Origin: Rhizopus sp. PT2906
Taxonomy: Eukaryota; Mucoromycota; Mucoromycetes; Mucorales; Rhizopodaceae
NCBI GenBank assembly: GCA_025529335.1
Contig: JAMYHX010000148.1
Span: forward strand, 20,511-84,510
Length of the DNA stretch: 64,000 bases
Direction of reading: 5' to 3'
Position numbers and translations under genes: made by a program. Under the pieces are notes generated by a model. That model was not told the origin of the DNA. It searched no databases and worked only from the letters and a program-made list of their open reading frames with translations. How positions within the stretch are numbered: the stretch's first letter is position 1; each line of letters opens with the position of its first letter. This document shows, in pieces, positions 45,610 to 57,150 of the stretch.

Positions 45610-47298
45610 TTACCAAGGCACGTTGACAGACACACCTTCATAGCGTGCAATGCCTTTGATGACCACGTACTCTGCGCTTGCCACACAGCCTTCGAGCAAG
45701 GGAATTCCCTTCCAGCAGTATGATCCAACGAACCAGATATTGTTCTTGCCTTGACAGGGTCCTAGTTCATATTCACCGTCCACTAGAGTGAATAGACCAG
45801 TCTGCAGTGCTCGTTTAGAATCCAGTGTTACCGTCGCGCGTTCAAACCAGGCAACAGAAAGCACCTTTTCCGGGTCTACGCTAAGACATGGATTTGTTGT
45901 CTGCATATAGATCATCTCTTGAGGCATCTGGTTGTGTGTCATGTTGAGGATATGTGTGGCCATGGTCGTGTCGTGAGGATACGGCACGATGAGCTCACTG
46001 TCACCAGGGTCTACGCTCTTGTCAATCACGGCCAAGTTGAGAGCTCTCCAATGACTTGGATTTCTCGGCAGCACGCGGACGTCTGTGTGATTGATGACTA
46101 AGGCAGAATCATACCGGAATCTGCTGAGCATATCAATCTGATCTTTGAGCGATTCCTTGAGTTTTGGGGTAGAATAGGCCAGATGCTTTAGTAAATTCGC
46201 CGCTTGGTTACCCTGAGTTGCAAAAATGATGTGGTCAATATCATACGACTGTTCTTTTTCATCCTGGATTCGGTATCGATGACGAGAAGATGGGTCAGAT
46301 TGAATACTGGTGATTTGAGTCTTTAGGTGGATATGTTTTAGTGGCGCTGAGAGTCGCTTGACGACTTGCTGAACGCCGCATGCTGCCACATACGATTCTT
46401 CAAATACGCCTAATGCCACGTATTCTGTTTTTAAATTATCATATGCAAAATTAGTAACAAAAGAAAAGAGAGGGGGTGACACACAAACCTAGAATATCAG
46501 ATGCAGGATACTGTAGCATGGACTGGTGTGAGTTGGTACAAACTGCTGCAAATAGCGGCACAAAGACTTGGTATGCAAAATATTCATGAATATAGTATCT
46601 CTTGAAGAACTCGCTTAGAGTTAGATTACATATCTCGTGCATAGGATCCTTCAAATGACCCTTATGATGCATGTAGAGTGATATTAATAGAATTTGAAAG
46701 TAAGAAAATGCGACAATGCAAGTATTCCAGAAAAAGGTAACAAGGGCTTGAGCTGAGTCCATGAGTGAATGTGTATTACGCTGGATCCAATTGAGGTAAC
46801 CTACAGTGCGTGCACCGCTGTATATCAAGTATGGTTCATTTTTCGTAAATGAAGCCACTTCGGTTGGGGCGTACTGCTGTGTTGTGTCTTGTTGGATCTT
46901 GTACCATCCGAAACTGAACTTTGCCTTTTTGGCAGGGATTTGTAGGTGACTATATAGTCGCAAAAGATGTGAATAGTAACCTATAAATGTGTTATTACAG
47001 CATAATATATTCACTATTGTTTACTTACCAGACATGAATGATCGCATTGGTACCTAAGATATAAATAGAGTTAAAAAGAGAGAAATATACCCGATCAACG
47101 CTCTTATTGACTTACATCAATTCGATGCTCTTTATTAGGACCAACCGAGATAGAAGAAGCATCCATCCCTAAGGAAGCATTCTTTTCGAACAAGTGAACT
47201 TCAAATTTATCTGATCCCTTTGTTAATAAATAAGCTACCGATAGACCAGCCAAGCCTGATCCTATGACGGCTACTTTGACTTTTGATTTTTCTGTCAT
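45610..47298 (-). CDS. FAD-dependent amine oxidase-like protein
   Basis: Four exons. The start MTEKSKVKVAVIGSGLAGLS carries the dinucleotide-binding GxGxxG, and the acidic end of the second strand is HLFEKNASLGMDASS. A membrane-like segment occurs in the middle (FFWNTCIVAFSYFQILLISL). The C-terminal FAD contact is seen in NIWFVGSYCWKGIPLLEGCV followed by SAEYVV. Layout resembles the NAD/FAD-binding protein group (COG2907-like) seen in many fungi and in bacterial cyclopropane-fatty-acid operons, rather than a classical monoamine oxidase. Substrate unknown. The gene is in tandem with PER1 (64 nt apart) and diverges from YTH1. An open frame continues upstream of the ATG, but it is A/T-rich leader. 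Confidence 0.8.
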
Positions 47299-47809
47299 GC
47301 AATTTATTAAAGAATAGAGAAAAAGAAAAAGAAAAGAATGTTTGCTGATCAAAGATTTACTGCCAAAGTTTATCCTCTTTAAGATTTGATTTGGAAAGTC
47401 ACAGAGGCATATCGTGCAAATAAAAAAAAACTGAGTTTGACTAAAGGTATTTCCTTTTTTATCACTTTTCGTAACACTCACGTAAGGGAGACAAGCTTGA
47501 TTTAAGGAGTAGAAAGTGTTTGTATTATTAATCAAAGACTCTCTGTATGATAAATTTTGTTTACTTGTAAAAAAAAGGGGGAGGCAAATAAATCCTGAGA
47601 CGCCCTCACTTTTTTGTTTGCATTAATCAAGGAAAGTACTCACACGTAATCATACTTTCCTTTTTAAATATTGAAGCCCATTGGCTCAGTATTCACCCTT
47701 TTCTCTCTTCCCCAGTTATTTCAATTTCCGTTCATAGGCGTACTAAATACCTATTTTTTTTTGTTGTTGTTGTTGACTTTTTTTTTTTTTTGTTGAATAA
47801 AAAAATAAA

Positions 47810-48715
47810 ATGTTGGAAGCACCAATATTTAATGTGAATTATAACAATTTAACATTTGATTTTGAAGAATACATAAAGAACGAATTAGGTTTAAATCTAG
47901 AAGAGAATGTAAAGAAAGAAGGTAAAAAACAAAAAGTAATCTAGTCATGTGCGTAGTTTACTAAGTACATTATAGAGGAGCCTATTTGTAAATATTTCTT
48001 AAAGGGTACATGTACAAAAGGATATAATTGCCAATTCAAGCATAAAGGATATGATCGCGATAAATCAGTTGTCTGTAAACATTGGCTTCGAGGCTTATGT
48101 AAGAAAGGAGATGCTTGTGAATTTCTACATGTGTTCAATATGAAAAAGATGCCTGAATGTTGGTTTTATTCCAAATATGGAGAATGTTGTAATGGAGACG
48201 AGTGTATGTATTTGCATATTGATCCAGAGAGTAAACAGAAAGAATGTCCTTGGTATGCTCGAGGATTTTGTAAACATGGTGAGTAATAAGTTGTTGATAA
48301 ACAGTATGGAGCTAACTTGTCTAAAATAGGACCTAATTGCCGAAATAAGCATGTTCGAAAGTTGGTTTGTCAAAACTATTTGACTGGATTTTGTCCTGAT
48401 GGTCTTAATTGTCCTAATGGTCATCCTAAATATGAGTTACCTGTCATGTATACTTTATCAACAGAAGTTGAACAACAAAAATCCCAACAGACCCAACAAC
48501 AACAACAACAGCAACAACAACAACAACAACAACAACAACCACCTCAACAATTACATCATCCACAGCAACAACAACAACAACAACAACAGCAACACTATAA
48601 CAGACCTCCAGGTACCTTTAGAAGACTTGAAGACGTGACTTGCTTCAAATGCGGTCAACAAGGCCATTATGCAAATCGTTGTACACAAGGAAGAATAAGA
48701 CAACAACCGATATAG
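47810..48715 (+). CDS. YTH1: mRNA 3'-end processing factor Yth1/CPSF30
   Basis: Three exons. Five consecutive CCCH zinc fingers are readable: CKYFLKGTCTKGYNCQFKH, CKHWLRGLCKKGDACEFLH, CWFYSKYGECCNGDECMYLH, CPWYARGFCKHGPNCRNKH and CQNYLTGFCPDGLNCPNGH. A polyglutamine stretch follows (CAA/CAG repeats 48497-48595), then a CCHC zinc knuckle (CFKCGQQGHYANRC) and a short tail. Yth1/CPSF30 recognizes the AAUAAA-type poly(A) signal as part of the cleavage and polyadenylation factor. A knuckle is present in animal CPSF4 and absent from budding-yeast Yth1, so this form is closer to the animal layout. It diverges from the FAD oxidase gene over 511 bp, the last part T-rich. Confidence 0.96.
48497..48595 (+). 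repeat. CAA/CAG repeat encoding polyglutamine
   Basis: Imperfect trinucleotide repeat inside YTH1, between the last CCCH finger and the zinc knuckle. A second, shorter CAA repeat lies in EXO84. Confidence 0.85.
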
Positions 48716-48885
48716 TTACACAAGTGTTTGCATAGGCATAAAGTGAAACCAAAAGGCTTGTAGTTAGTAGATATTTATATATTTTATTCTTTTGAAAATA
48801 AACTTTATAAAAATTCCATTAGAAATATAAAGTTACTAGTTTTTCTTTTTTTTTTTTCTTCTTCTTCTTTCTCTTTTATACTTTT

Positions 48886-49297
48886 ATGGATCCTTCGTTT
48901 CTTTTATTTGATAAAATCATCCGAAAGCCTATTTCTAGTTATTTACTAGGTATTCATAGGGAAGAGATTTCAATGAAGGGAAGGTTATTGATATTCTATA
49001 GACTATGTTACTATTGAATTTCAATCAATTTTACCATGCATCAAAGAAGACTATTTTACAAACAACAACAAACTGTCATCAATAAATAATCATAGTTCAT
49101 TACCATCTCCTCCTTTATCAATTGACAAAGTCATTCCTCTAAGATCATTTATTGAATCCATAGTTACTAAATCACACACTGATACGGGTACATTGATCAG
49201 TTCCTTATCTTATGCAAGACGGCTAAAAAAGAGATTATCACGTACTAGCAAAGGTGAGATATAGTTATAGAATGTATAATTGATCCTTATCTTTTTG

Positions 49298-49331
<34 letters not shown>

Positions 49332-49692
49332 GGAATGGAGTGTACTCATCATAGAATATTCTTAGCTACATTAATCATCACTACAAAATATCTTCATGAT
49401 ACCGCATTAAAAAATAAGTACTGGGTTGCTTATGCGGGTATGTTTACTGCCAATGAAATCAATTTGATGGAAAAACAATTACTACAGCTCTTGGTAATAA
49501 TATCTATTGTTCTTTTTTATTCTAAATGTTGACTTTATTTAGAATTATGATTTGGAAATTGATGACTTTTATTCAATTATGGAAGATATTGTTCATATTT
49601 ATACAAAAGAATACCACAAGAACACCAATACTAAAGCTATTTCCTATTCCCCGCCTTGGGATCCCCCATTACTTGTATCTTCTATCTTATAA
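48886..49692 (+). CDS. PCL/Pho80-type cyclin
   Basis: Four exons with GT-AG introns; one intron contains a TA microsatellite (49299-49328). The start is MDPSFLLFDKIIRKPISSYL. The cyclin box is recognizable: SFIESIVTKSHTDTGTLISS, LSYARRLKKRLS, then HHRIFLATLIITTKYLHDTA, NKYWVAYAGMFTANEINLME and QLLQLLNYDLEIDD. The spacing and the KYLHD motif fit the PCL subfamily that partners with Pho85/Cdk5-like kinases in polarity, cell-cycle entry and nutrient responses. Only about 210 residues long, with almost nothing beyond the box. The specific cyclin cannot be named. Confidence 0.88.
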
Positions 49693-49960
49693 TAAAGTTA
49701 TTTTGTTGAACGAATTACTAAACTATCTATTCTCATAATTCCCTCAATTGTAGCTACAAATGCTGTGATTTTTAGTCACTTTAAAAAAGGATGGATACTT
49801 TTTTTGGACTTGTTATCAATCACCTTGTTTCCGCCCACGCTGCATCACATGGTTCTTGTCAATCCAACTGTTTTTTTTTTCCCATTACTTCATATTGGAC
49901 ATTTGTATGTATACCACTTTATTTTTATTTTTACAAAACTATATAATACTCTTCTTACAA

Positions 49961-50956
49961 TTAGTTCTTGACATTACTCTTTTCTGAGGTTGAGTTGATA
50001 TTAAGGAGCAAAGTATCAGCATCAAGCATGACCTTATTTCCAGATCTAGAAATGATGCTAGCAATCTCACGAGCTGCTTCAATACGCTTCAACTCAAGGA
50101 AACCAGGCTTGTTCTTGATCGCCTCGCCAATCAATTCAGCTGACTTGGCCTCACCTTGAGCACGAACAATGACGGATTGCTTTTCTTGTCTTGCTTTATC
50201 TACAATGAAGGCTGCACGTTGAGCTTCCTGTTGAGCAATCTGCTTGGCTTCGACGGCACTTTCGAAAACAGGTGAGAATCCAACGTGAGTAATAGAGACA
50301 TCATCCAAAATAATGTTGAATCGAAGTGCACGACGAACGAGGTTTTCACGAACCAATCTTGATACACGTTCACGTTGAGTGATCAATTGTGAGGCAGTGA
50401 ATTGTGCTACAACTGACTTGAGCACTTCATTGACAATGGAAGGTAAAATACGTTCATCGTAATCTTGGCCTAATGTACGGTAAACGGTAGCAAGCTGATC
50501 AACACGAGGCTTTGAAAGTACACGACAAGTAATGTTGACCATTTGTAAATCTATTATTTTCTGTTTAGAGCTCTCACTGTGGTTTTTATAGTAATCAATC
50601 ATTACCTTTAGTACCAGTTAATGAAGCAACATTACGAGGCTTAGCACGAACATCGTAGATAATGGGTGTTTCGAACCAAGGAATCATAAAGTGAGTACCT
50701 TCGTTATAAACGGTGTTTTGTACACCAAAGAGACGAGTATATTTGATAGCTCGGTGACCACCGTCAACTTGAAGAGAGTGAGTAAGATCAACGTTTTGAT
50801 TCATTCAATTTTACCGTTGAAAAGAGAAGCATTCACACCATAACCTAAAGCTCCCAAAACGACCAAGGCACCAGCGGCAGATCCAAGACCTTTACCGGAA
50901 CCTTGAGGGAACATGCCACCTAAACGTTGAGCTGCTTGCTTTGCTTGCTGTGCCAT
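49961..50956 (-). CDS. PHB2: prohibitin-2
   Basis: Three exons, start MAQQAKQAAQRLGGMFPQGS. An N-terminal hydrophobic anchor follows (AAGALVVLGALGYGVNASLF), then the SPFH/band-7 domain (GGHRAIKYTRLFGVQNTVYN, GTHFMIPWFETPIIYDVRAK, VNITCRVLSKPRVDQLATVY, RERVSRLVRENLVRRALRFN) and the C-terminal coiled coil (KQIAQQEAQRAAFIVDKARQ). The longer N-terminus and anchor sequence identify it as Phb2 rather than Phb1. Phb1 and Phb2 alternate in ring complexes in the mitochondrial inner membrane that control proteases and membrane organization. A CCAAT box occurs 90 bp or so upstream of the ATG. It converges with the cyclin gene over 268 nt. Confidence 0.96.
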
Positions 50957-51502
50957 TCTAACTATACAATCAAAAAAGAGAGAGACGGAGCCGGGGGACA
51001 AAAAATTATTTCTCGAGAAGGGGGGTGGAGTGGAATTGGGTTGCCCAATGAAAAGAGCTGATATTCATTGCCCGACGTACACCTTTGACTGATGTTGTAC
51101 TCTTTTTTTCAACAGTAAATGTTGAAGATTTACTGTCGTAACAAGCTCTAGTCTATTTTTGGGATATATAAAGTGCCATCTATTCTCCAGGATATTTAAA
51201 ATATAAAACAGTAACCAAAACAGTTTGAAGGCGATTCAAAAAGGCAAGTAACAGATGCTGCTATGATAGAAATATCGGTCAAACATAACTATAAGCTATA
51301 TTCAGGTCAGGGCAAAAGGTAAGACGCGTCCGGTTATTTCTTGAGAAGTGTTTGGGCTACAAAGTAATTAGGAATTCACCTCATTTCAACTCCACACAGG
51401 ATCTTTCTCCGGAATAGCCAAGAGCCTCGTATATGAATCTATGGAGAAAAAGAAAAGGACTGTGGCCAGTCTTTATCAAAATGCTACTGGGTTAGGGAAT
51501 TG

Positions 51503-51536
<34 letters not shown>

Positions 51537-52040
51537 CGGTATGGGATTTATGAGAAGTTGCGCCTTTCATAGGAAAATGTAACCAAGTATGTCACGCCCT
51601 AAGACTATTGTTAAAGTTTATTCAATGGTTAAGGATAAAGCATAAGGCAACAGGTTGCTGGAGTAAGGGGAGGTTGATCTTAGGGATCCGCCCAAGGTTC
51701 TGGTAGCTTGGAGACGAATGACTTTAAGGAGGGGAGGGTATTTTCATAAATACTCTAGATAAATATCGCAACAAAGATTTCAAAAGAAATATTCTATTAT
51801 ATCTATATACAACGTCCCCTCTTGTAAGTCCAATGTGGACACTGTAACATCTTTAACAAACATTGGAAACACAATTCTAGAATACTTATTTTGTGTACAG
51901 CTGGGAGCGGACAGTGCTTTTTTTTTTTAGACAGCGCTCACACTGTCTTATTCAAAATTTTACATTTGTCTTTTCTTTTTCTCTCTTTCTTTCGTTACAC
52001 TTTTTATTCTTCCACCCATTCCCTTCTTTTGAAACACAAG

Positions 52041-52098
52041 ATGGCTGCCACAGTCCATATTTGAATCAAAATATGGCGATGTACTGATTGGTAGCCAT
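52041..52098. repeat. nested inverted repeat (hairpin)
   Basis: Outer arms ATGGCTGCCA (52041-52050) and TGGTAGCCAT (52089-52098) pair with one G-T/mismatch position; inside them CCATATTT (52055-52062) and AAATATGG (52069-52076) pair perfectly. It may be a structured RNA, an operator-like site or the core of a miniature element. No flanking target duplication was recognized. Confidence 0.55.
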
Positions 52099-52265
52099 TT
52101 TGCAAGAGAGGCTTCCTACCCTAGCTTACGTACTGGTACGCATCGAAGGGAGAGAAGGGAAGAGAGGAACCGTCAAGGAAAATCCGTTGTGTTCAGGAAC
52201 AGCACTCTTACACAGGCTGCCTTTTTTTCTGCTCCTGTACACACATTCGGGGAGTCGGGCTCCTT

Positions 52266-52274
52266 TATATAAAA
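52266..52274 (+). promoter_or_regulatory. TATA box candidate
   Basis: TATATAAAA with no proven gene directly downstream; the nearest T-rich leader plus ATG is at 52484. It suggests a transcript start upstream of the MFS gene. Confidence 0.35.
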
Positions 52275-52844
52275 AGTCAATTCTATTCTATTCAAACACT
52301 GGGTCTCTGTGGATCGAAACGTTCAAATACATTCAAGAACTCGTAACAAGCACACGGCACTCGGTATATACACAAATTTGACGTCATATTAGCTCGGCGA
52401 TAGTTCCTGAAGAAATAAATTCCTTTTTCTTTTTTTGATCCTTTTTCATTTTTTTTTTTCATATCTTGATACCGGAGCTTTAGATGGATACTAACGATCT
52501 GATCAATTCTAAATTTGTATAGTAACTGTCACTATTGGCACGAAAGCTTTGCTCTTTTAAACAATATTTACTAACGTGCTTTGTGTCAGACCTTGTTTAT
52601 TAACGTCTTCCTATCCCCTGCAGCAAAAATAGAAATGACGATGCCACTATTGGGGACATACACTGACGATCTTCTCTCCCCCCCTTGATATTTGTACTGT
52701 TTTAGCTTAGCTTTGAGATTAGCACATAATTAATTCGAGACATTAAAGGGGGATGTACATACACCTGCATAGTTTTCAAACAGAGTATATATCCAAATGC
52801 TTTCTGTTGGTTTCCTTTTTTCCTTTTGTCCAAATAAAAAAAGA

Positions 52845-54613
52845 ATGCTCAGTTTTACTGATTTCAGATCATCAAGACTATGTGTATTGTTGACGGTATC
52901 ATTGTCCGTATTCACAGATGTAATGATCTTTTATTACTCATTTTGAACATTTAATAACCATCAACAGATAACTACGTACAGCACCATTATCCCAATGAGT
53001 AGAGAATGAACCCTTAACGAAGCAAGGTAGCTTACACTCTGTTCCCATAGTGCCATTTATTGTAGACGCTATCGACCAAGGCATGGCTCCTGACGTAATA
53101 GCATCTAATTTATACCAAAGCCTAAGCACATCCATAACTGACAGCGCATCAAGAAAATCCAGTACTTTACTCATCATGTTTTCTGTGGGTACAATTGTCG
53201 GATCAGTCATCTTTGGATATTTAGGTGAGTGTATCATTGCTTTTTCGGTCATATTGCTGATGTTGGTTATTATAGGCGATAAGGTCAAACATCGACGCCC
53301 ATTGCTGATGTTTAGCGTTTTCTGGCTCGTGCTCTCGACAGTACTCTTTATGTTTGGAAATGTCCTTTGGATGCTCCAGCTTGCTCGATTAATTCAAGGA
53401 CTATCCAATTCGTGTATATGGATTATGGGGATGTGTTTAATTGTGGACACGTTTCCGACGAATAAAGTAGGGAAGCAGGTAAGACCTAATCGTTCTTTTT
53501 ATCCATTTTACTTATTTTGTCAGGCTGGAATTATTGTCGCTGCTCATTCTTTTGGCTTCCTGATCGGTCCTCCAGTAGGCGGTAAGGACTTTCAGAATCT
53601 TTGCTCGATTGGCTGACAAGTACAACTTTGTAGGGGGTAAGCTGAATTCTTGTCCAATGCACAATTCGGATGCTTACCATGAATTCGTAGCTTTATTTCA
53701 AACTACAGGATATAAAATACCATTTATCCTGTGTATGGCCCTCAACATACCCGCATTCATCATGCAACTCCTTTTGGTCGAAAACAAGAAGAATCCCTCA
53801 GAGTATCCCAGTCCTGGTCGACTGGATGACATAAGCGAATTAGCTTTCAGTACAGCCGGCTCAGAAGGATCGATTCATGATGACCAGAGTATTGAAACTG
53901 AAAAGGGGCGATGTATGACCTATCTCAAGCTCTTTCAACACAATCGTCTGCTAAATGCGACGCTGATGGCCCTTTTACAAGGCTTTGTTACCGCTGGCCT
54001 AGAGGTTTTGATCTACACACTGCATGATACATTGATGCTCACCATCTTTTTTTTTTTTTTTTTTTTTTTTTTCAAATAGAACTCTCTTACGATTAGACTA
54101 GCGTCCGAGTGGAAATATACCTCTGGTCAAATTGGATTAATCTTTATTGCTAGAGTCATACCTACATTTGTCTCTGCACCATTTGCGGGTATAGTGGCTG
54201 ACAGATATGGTTCCAAAGTAGTAGTATGTCCATTCTGGTTATTATCTGCAGCTGCTATGGTCTTGATGGGAATCCCCAGTAAATCTACTATCGGAGGCAT
54301 CGTTCCTCTTGTAGCCTTGATCGCTATCTTGGGGTTTTCTATGGTCGCAGCCATGACACCCGTTCAATCCGAAATTGCCTGTATCGTACGATCTCATAAC
54401 GAAGGTGGTGAAGGTGATAGCAGTATGAGCAGAAGCTACGGTCTGTTTAATATTGCCTATGCAGTAGGCGGTATCATGGGTCCTCTCACCAGCGGTTACT
54501 TGTATAGTGTCATTGGATTCTTTTGGCTTTGTGTCATCATGGGTTGCACGCTTCTTTTATTTGCTCCATACGTGTTTATCTCGATAGGAGGTAGAAGAGT
54601 CAATGTCTCTTGA
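52845..54613 (+). CDS. MFS transporter (drug:H+ antiporter-1-like), first exon uncertain
   Basis: From 53050 the gene reads well through four exons: PFIVDAIDQGM, then TLLIMFSVGTIVGSVIFGYL, DKVKHRRPLL, LARLIQGLSNSCIWIMGMCL, HSFGFLIGPPVGG, and a second half starting after an acidic cytosolic loop. The nearest N-terminal exon (ATG 52845) encodes RSSRLCVLLTVSLSVFTD, the expected first half of helix 1, but the join to VPIVPF is not resolved: a simple GT-AG intron fails in frame. A second odd intron (54005-54079) has a GTTTTG donor and a long T run; its removal restores GLENSLTIRLASEW. Motifs fit the vesicular-amine/DHA1 branch with 12 helices. The substrate is unknown. The gene may be intact with unusual introns, or decaying. 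Confidence 0.7.
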
Positions 54614-55399
54614 ACTCTAAAAGGGGGCGTTTCTTGTAAAGAAGGAAAAGTGAATAAAGCACATGTGTTTTCTAAACAGAGGCAGCGTTTCATTCTGTGT
54701 TGAATGTTACTCAACGTGCTACTGACTGAAAAATAGATTACTTGTTCACTTTTCAATATCACGCGACGTCAAGATAATACGCAGGCTCTTGGCACTTTTG
54801 TGCTTAATAAGCGGGAGGAGAAAGAGCAAGTATCTAAAGAGAGGATCAAGTCTTTACACAAGGGAAAAACATTCTGTATCGTGTAAGTATGACGATAGTG
54901 CTTTATGGTTGAACACGCTGTAGTTTAACTTATCACGTTACTTGGTTCATAGCCTATGCTTTTACATTACATCAAGAATAGACGAGATTTTAAGTTAAAT
55001 GCAAACTGTGATCAAAAAAGAAATAGAATATAAACTTGAGGGTTCTGATCTTATTTTATCTCGATCACTTTTTCCAAAATAAGGTAAGCTAATACATTGG
55101 TAAGCAGTTTAAGCTATGTACATATTTAAGACTAGGTTCGCTTAGGATTACGAGAAAAAAAACAAGATTATCTTTTGCATCTGATAAAGCATGGACTGGA
55201 ACGGTAACATAAGATCTATTGGTTATTGTTTTAAAGATCAGATAAATACATCAGCTGCTAAGTAACAAATAGTAGTAACACTAGGAGCGTTTTTTATTTA
55301 TGTTATAAAAAGATAAAACCTTATATGTGCATATTATATAAACTCTTTTTTCTTTTTCTCTTTTTCCTTTTTTCCTTTTTTTTTTTTCATTTTATCTAA
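54614..55399. other. intergenic region, 0.8 kb
   Basis: AT-rich sequence ending in a long C/T-rich leader (55340-55390) ahead of the next ATG. No gene or repeat is supported. Confidence 0.6.
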
Positions 55400-57085
55400 A
55401 TGTCTGTAGATAAACCAGATGAAAAGCAATGGGTATTAGACAACCCAGCAGCAACAGTAGAGACAAACTCTATAAAAGAACATCAAGCAGGGGATGCTGC
55501 TTTAGCAAATGCACCCTGGCAGTACAAACTAATCGCTCTTGTTACTGCTCTTTGCTTCCCGAGTAAAGATTGAATATATGAAAATAAAGAAAAAGACACT
55601 AACTATATCTCTTAGTTGGTTCACACTTTTCAACAAGTGCATTGAGCGCAATGAAGGCTCCTATTAAAGCGGTAAGTTTTTTTTTTGAGAAATTGACTTG
55701 ATTTAGAAATATTCACCCAAAATGTTTTTCTTGTGTAGAACCTTCACATTAACAATACCCAATATGGTGTTATTTCCTCGTCTGTATTCATTATCACCAC
55801 TGTCTTTCCAATTTTTGGTGGTATCTTTGTTGACATGTTTGGTTCTGTCTGGGGTACATTGACAGTCAATTTGGTTGTCATCCTCGGCAGCCTACTTACA
55901 GCCATTGCTGCTAAATACCACTCTTTTGGATTGATGGTTGCTGCCCGTGTTATTTTTGGTATTGGATCAGGTTTAATTGTCACAATGCAAGAGTCTATTC
56001 TCTCCAAATGGTTTCGTACACAAAATTTAGCTATTGCTATTGGTCTTCAGCTCTCTATCAGTAGACTGGCTACTTTCTTGGGCACTTTGGTAGCCAATCC
56101 TGTGGCTAAACGAACGGGCGATTGGGTATGGGCCTTTTGGCTCTCATTTATCATTTGCTGCTTTTCAATTATCATGAATGTTATTTATGCACTCGTTGTC
56201 CGTCACTTGCGTCGCGCTTCAGGAGACAGTGCTGGCGTCTTGACGCACCAGGACATTGAAAAGCTCAAGCAGCGCAAACGATTTGACTGGAAAGGTGTTC
56301 TCAAGTTCCCATTGATTTACTGGCAAATACTTTTGATTGAGTTCATCTTTGCTGCCGTCTGGTCGTCCTTCCAAACGATCAGTACAGAGTTTGTTCAGAT
56401 TCACTTTGGTGATGTAGGCGTCTTGGCAGGGTATACGGCCAGTGCTTCACAAGCAGTGCCTATTGTCGCTACTCCTTTGCTTGGTATCATCATGGATCTT
56501 TATGGTTGTCGTATTGCCATTCTGCTGATCTCTGCTATCTTTTTGATCCTCAGTTGTGTCTTGCTCGGCTGGACCTACGTGAACGCTGTGGTTGGTATGG
56601 TATTCTATAGTATCTCTTTAGCATTTGGTCCCATCAGTATGATTACCTCCATTGGTATGATTTTACCTGCTGATTATATTGGTACTGGTCTTGGCATGTA
56701 CAAGAGCTCAAATAATATCGGCACATCAATCTTGGATATCATTGTAGGAGTCGTGCAAGATCACACCAAGAATCAGGCCTACACAGGCGTCATGATTCTC
56801 TTTTTGGTCTTGTCCTGTGTTGGACTTTTACTTATTTCTACACTTTGGGCCAGTCAATATTTCGTAATAGACAATCTATTAGAAGCAGGTCGAAAGAAAC
56901 GAACTGCGCTCATGAAAGAACGAAACCAAGAAGAGATTGATCTTAATAAGCAAGGTCTGGATTCCTATGATAACACGAGAGTAAAAATCTTTAACTGTAT
57001 CTGTTTGGGTTTATTCATCACTGCCATGCTTGTCGCTTGGGTCCTGTTCTTTGTATACGCTGCCAATGGAAGTGTGTCTACTTAA
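55400..57085 (+). CDS. MFS transporter, MFSD1-like
   Basis: Three exons, the last carrying most of the protein. The N-terminus is hydrophilic (MSVDKPDEKQWVLDNPAATV); about 12 helices follow. Conserved loop elements include NNTQYGVISSSVFIITTVFP, IFGGIFVDMFG (motif A position) and ARVIFGIGSGLIVTMQESIL, then SKWFRTQNLAIAIGLQLSIS in the first half and GIIMDLYGCR in the second. The pattern of GxGSG-LIV and KWFR-x-LA matches the MFSD1 group, which in animals exports dipeptides from lysosomes; the same job at the vacuole is inference. The C-terminus has one more helix (FNCICLGLFITAMLVAWVLF). It is unrelated in detail to the neighbouring MFS gene, so the pair is not a recent duplication. Confidence 0.88.
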
Positions 57086-57150
57086 TTTATTTTAATTGCC
57101 GTCTTATGTTTTTTTGTTGATTTTTTTTTCTTTCTTTTACTTGTATAAAA

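Larger units (their letters stand above)
50957..52844. other. intergenic region, 1.9 kb, with promoter-like elements
   Basis: No gene is proven. It has a GA microsatellite (near 51505-51537), a near-perfect inverted repeat (52041-52098), a TATATAAAA (52266-52274) and, 210 bp below that, a T-rich leader into ATG 52484. From there a canonical intron (52517-52589) with a perfect TACTAAC branch site (52569-52575) would join two short exons into 43 codons ending at TGA 52686-52688. These exons could be a 5' leader or upstream frame of the MFS gene that follows. Confidence 0.5.

Noticed and set aside
52088..52381. 97-codon plus-strand frame
   Set aside because: No motif; it starts inside the hairpin and spans the TATA-like element, so it is more likely regulatory sequence.
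52845..57085. Two adjacent MFS genes as a tandem duplication
   Set aside because: Their loop motifs, exon structure and termini differ (DHA1-like versus MFSD1-like), so they are not recent copies.
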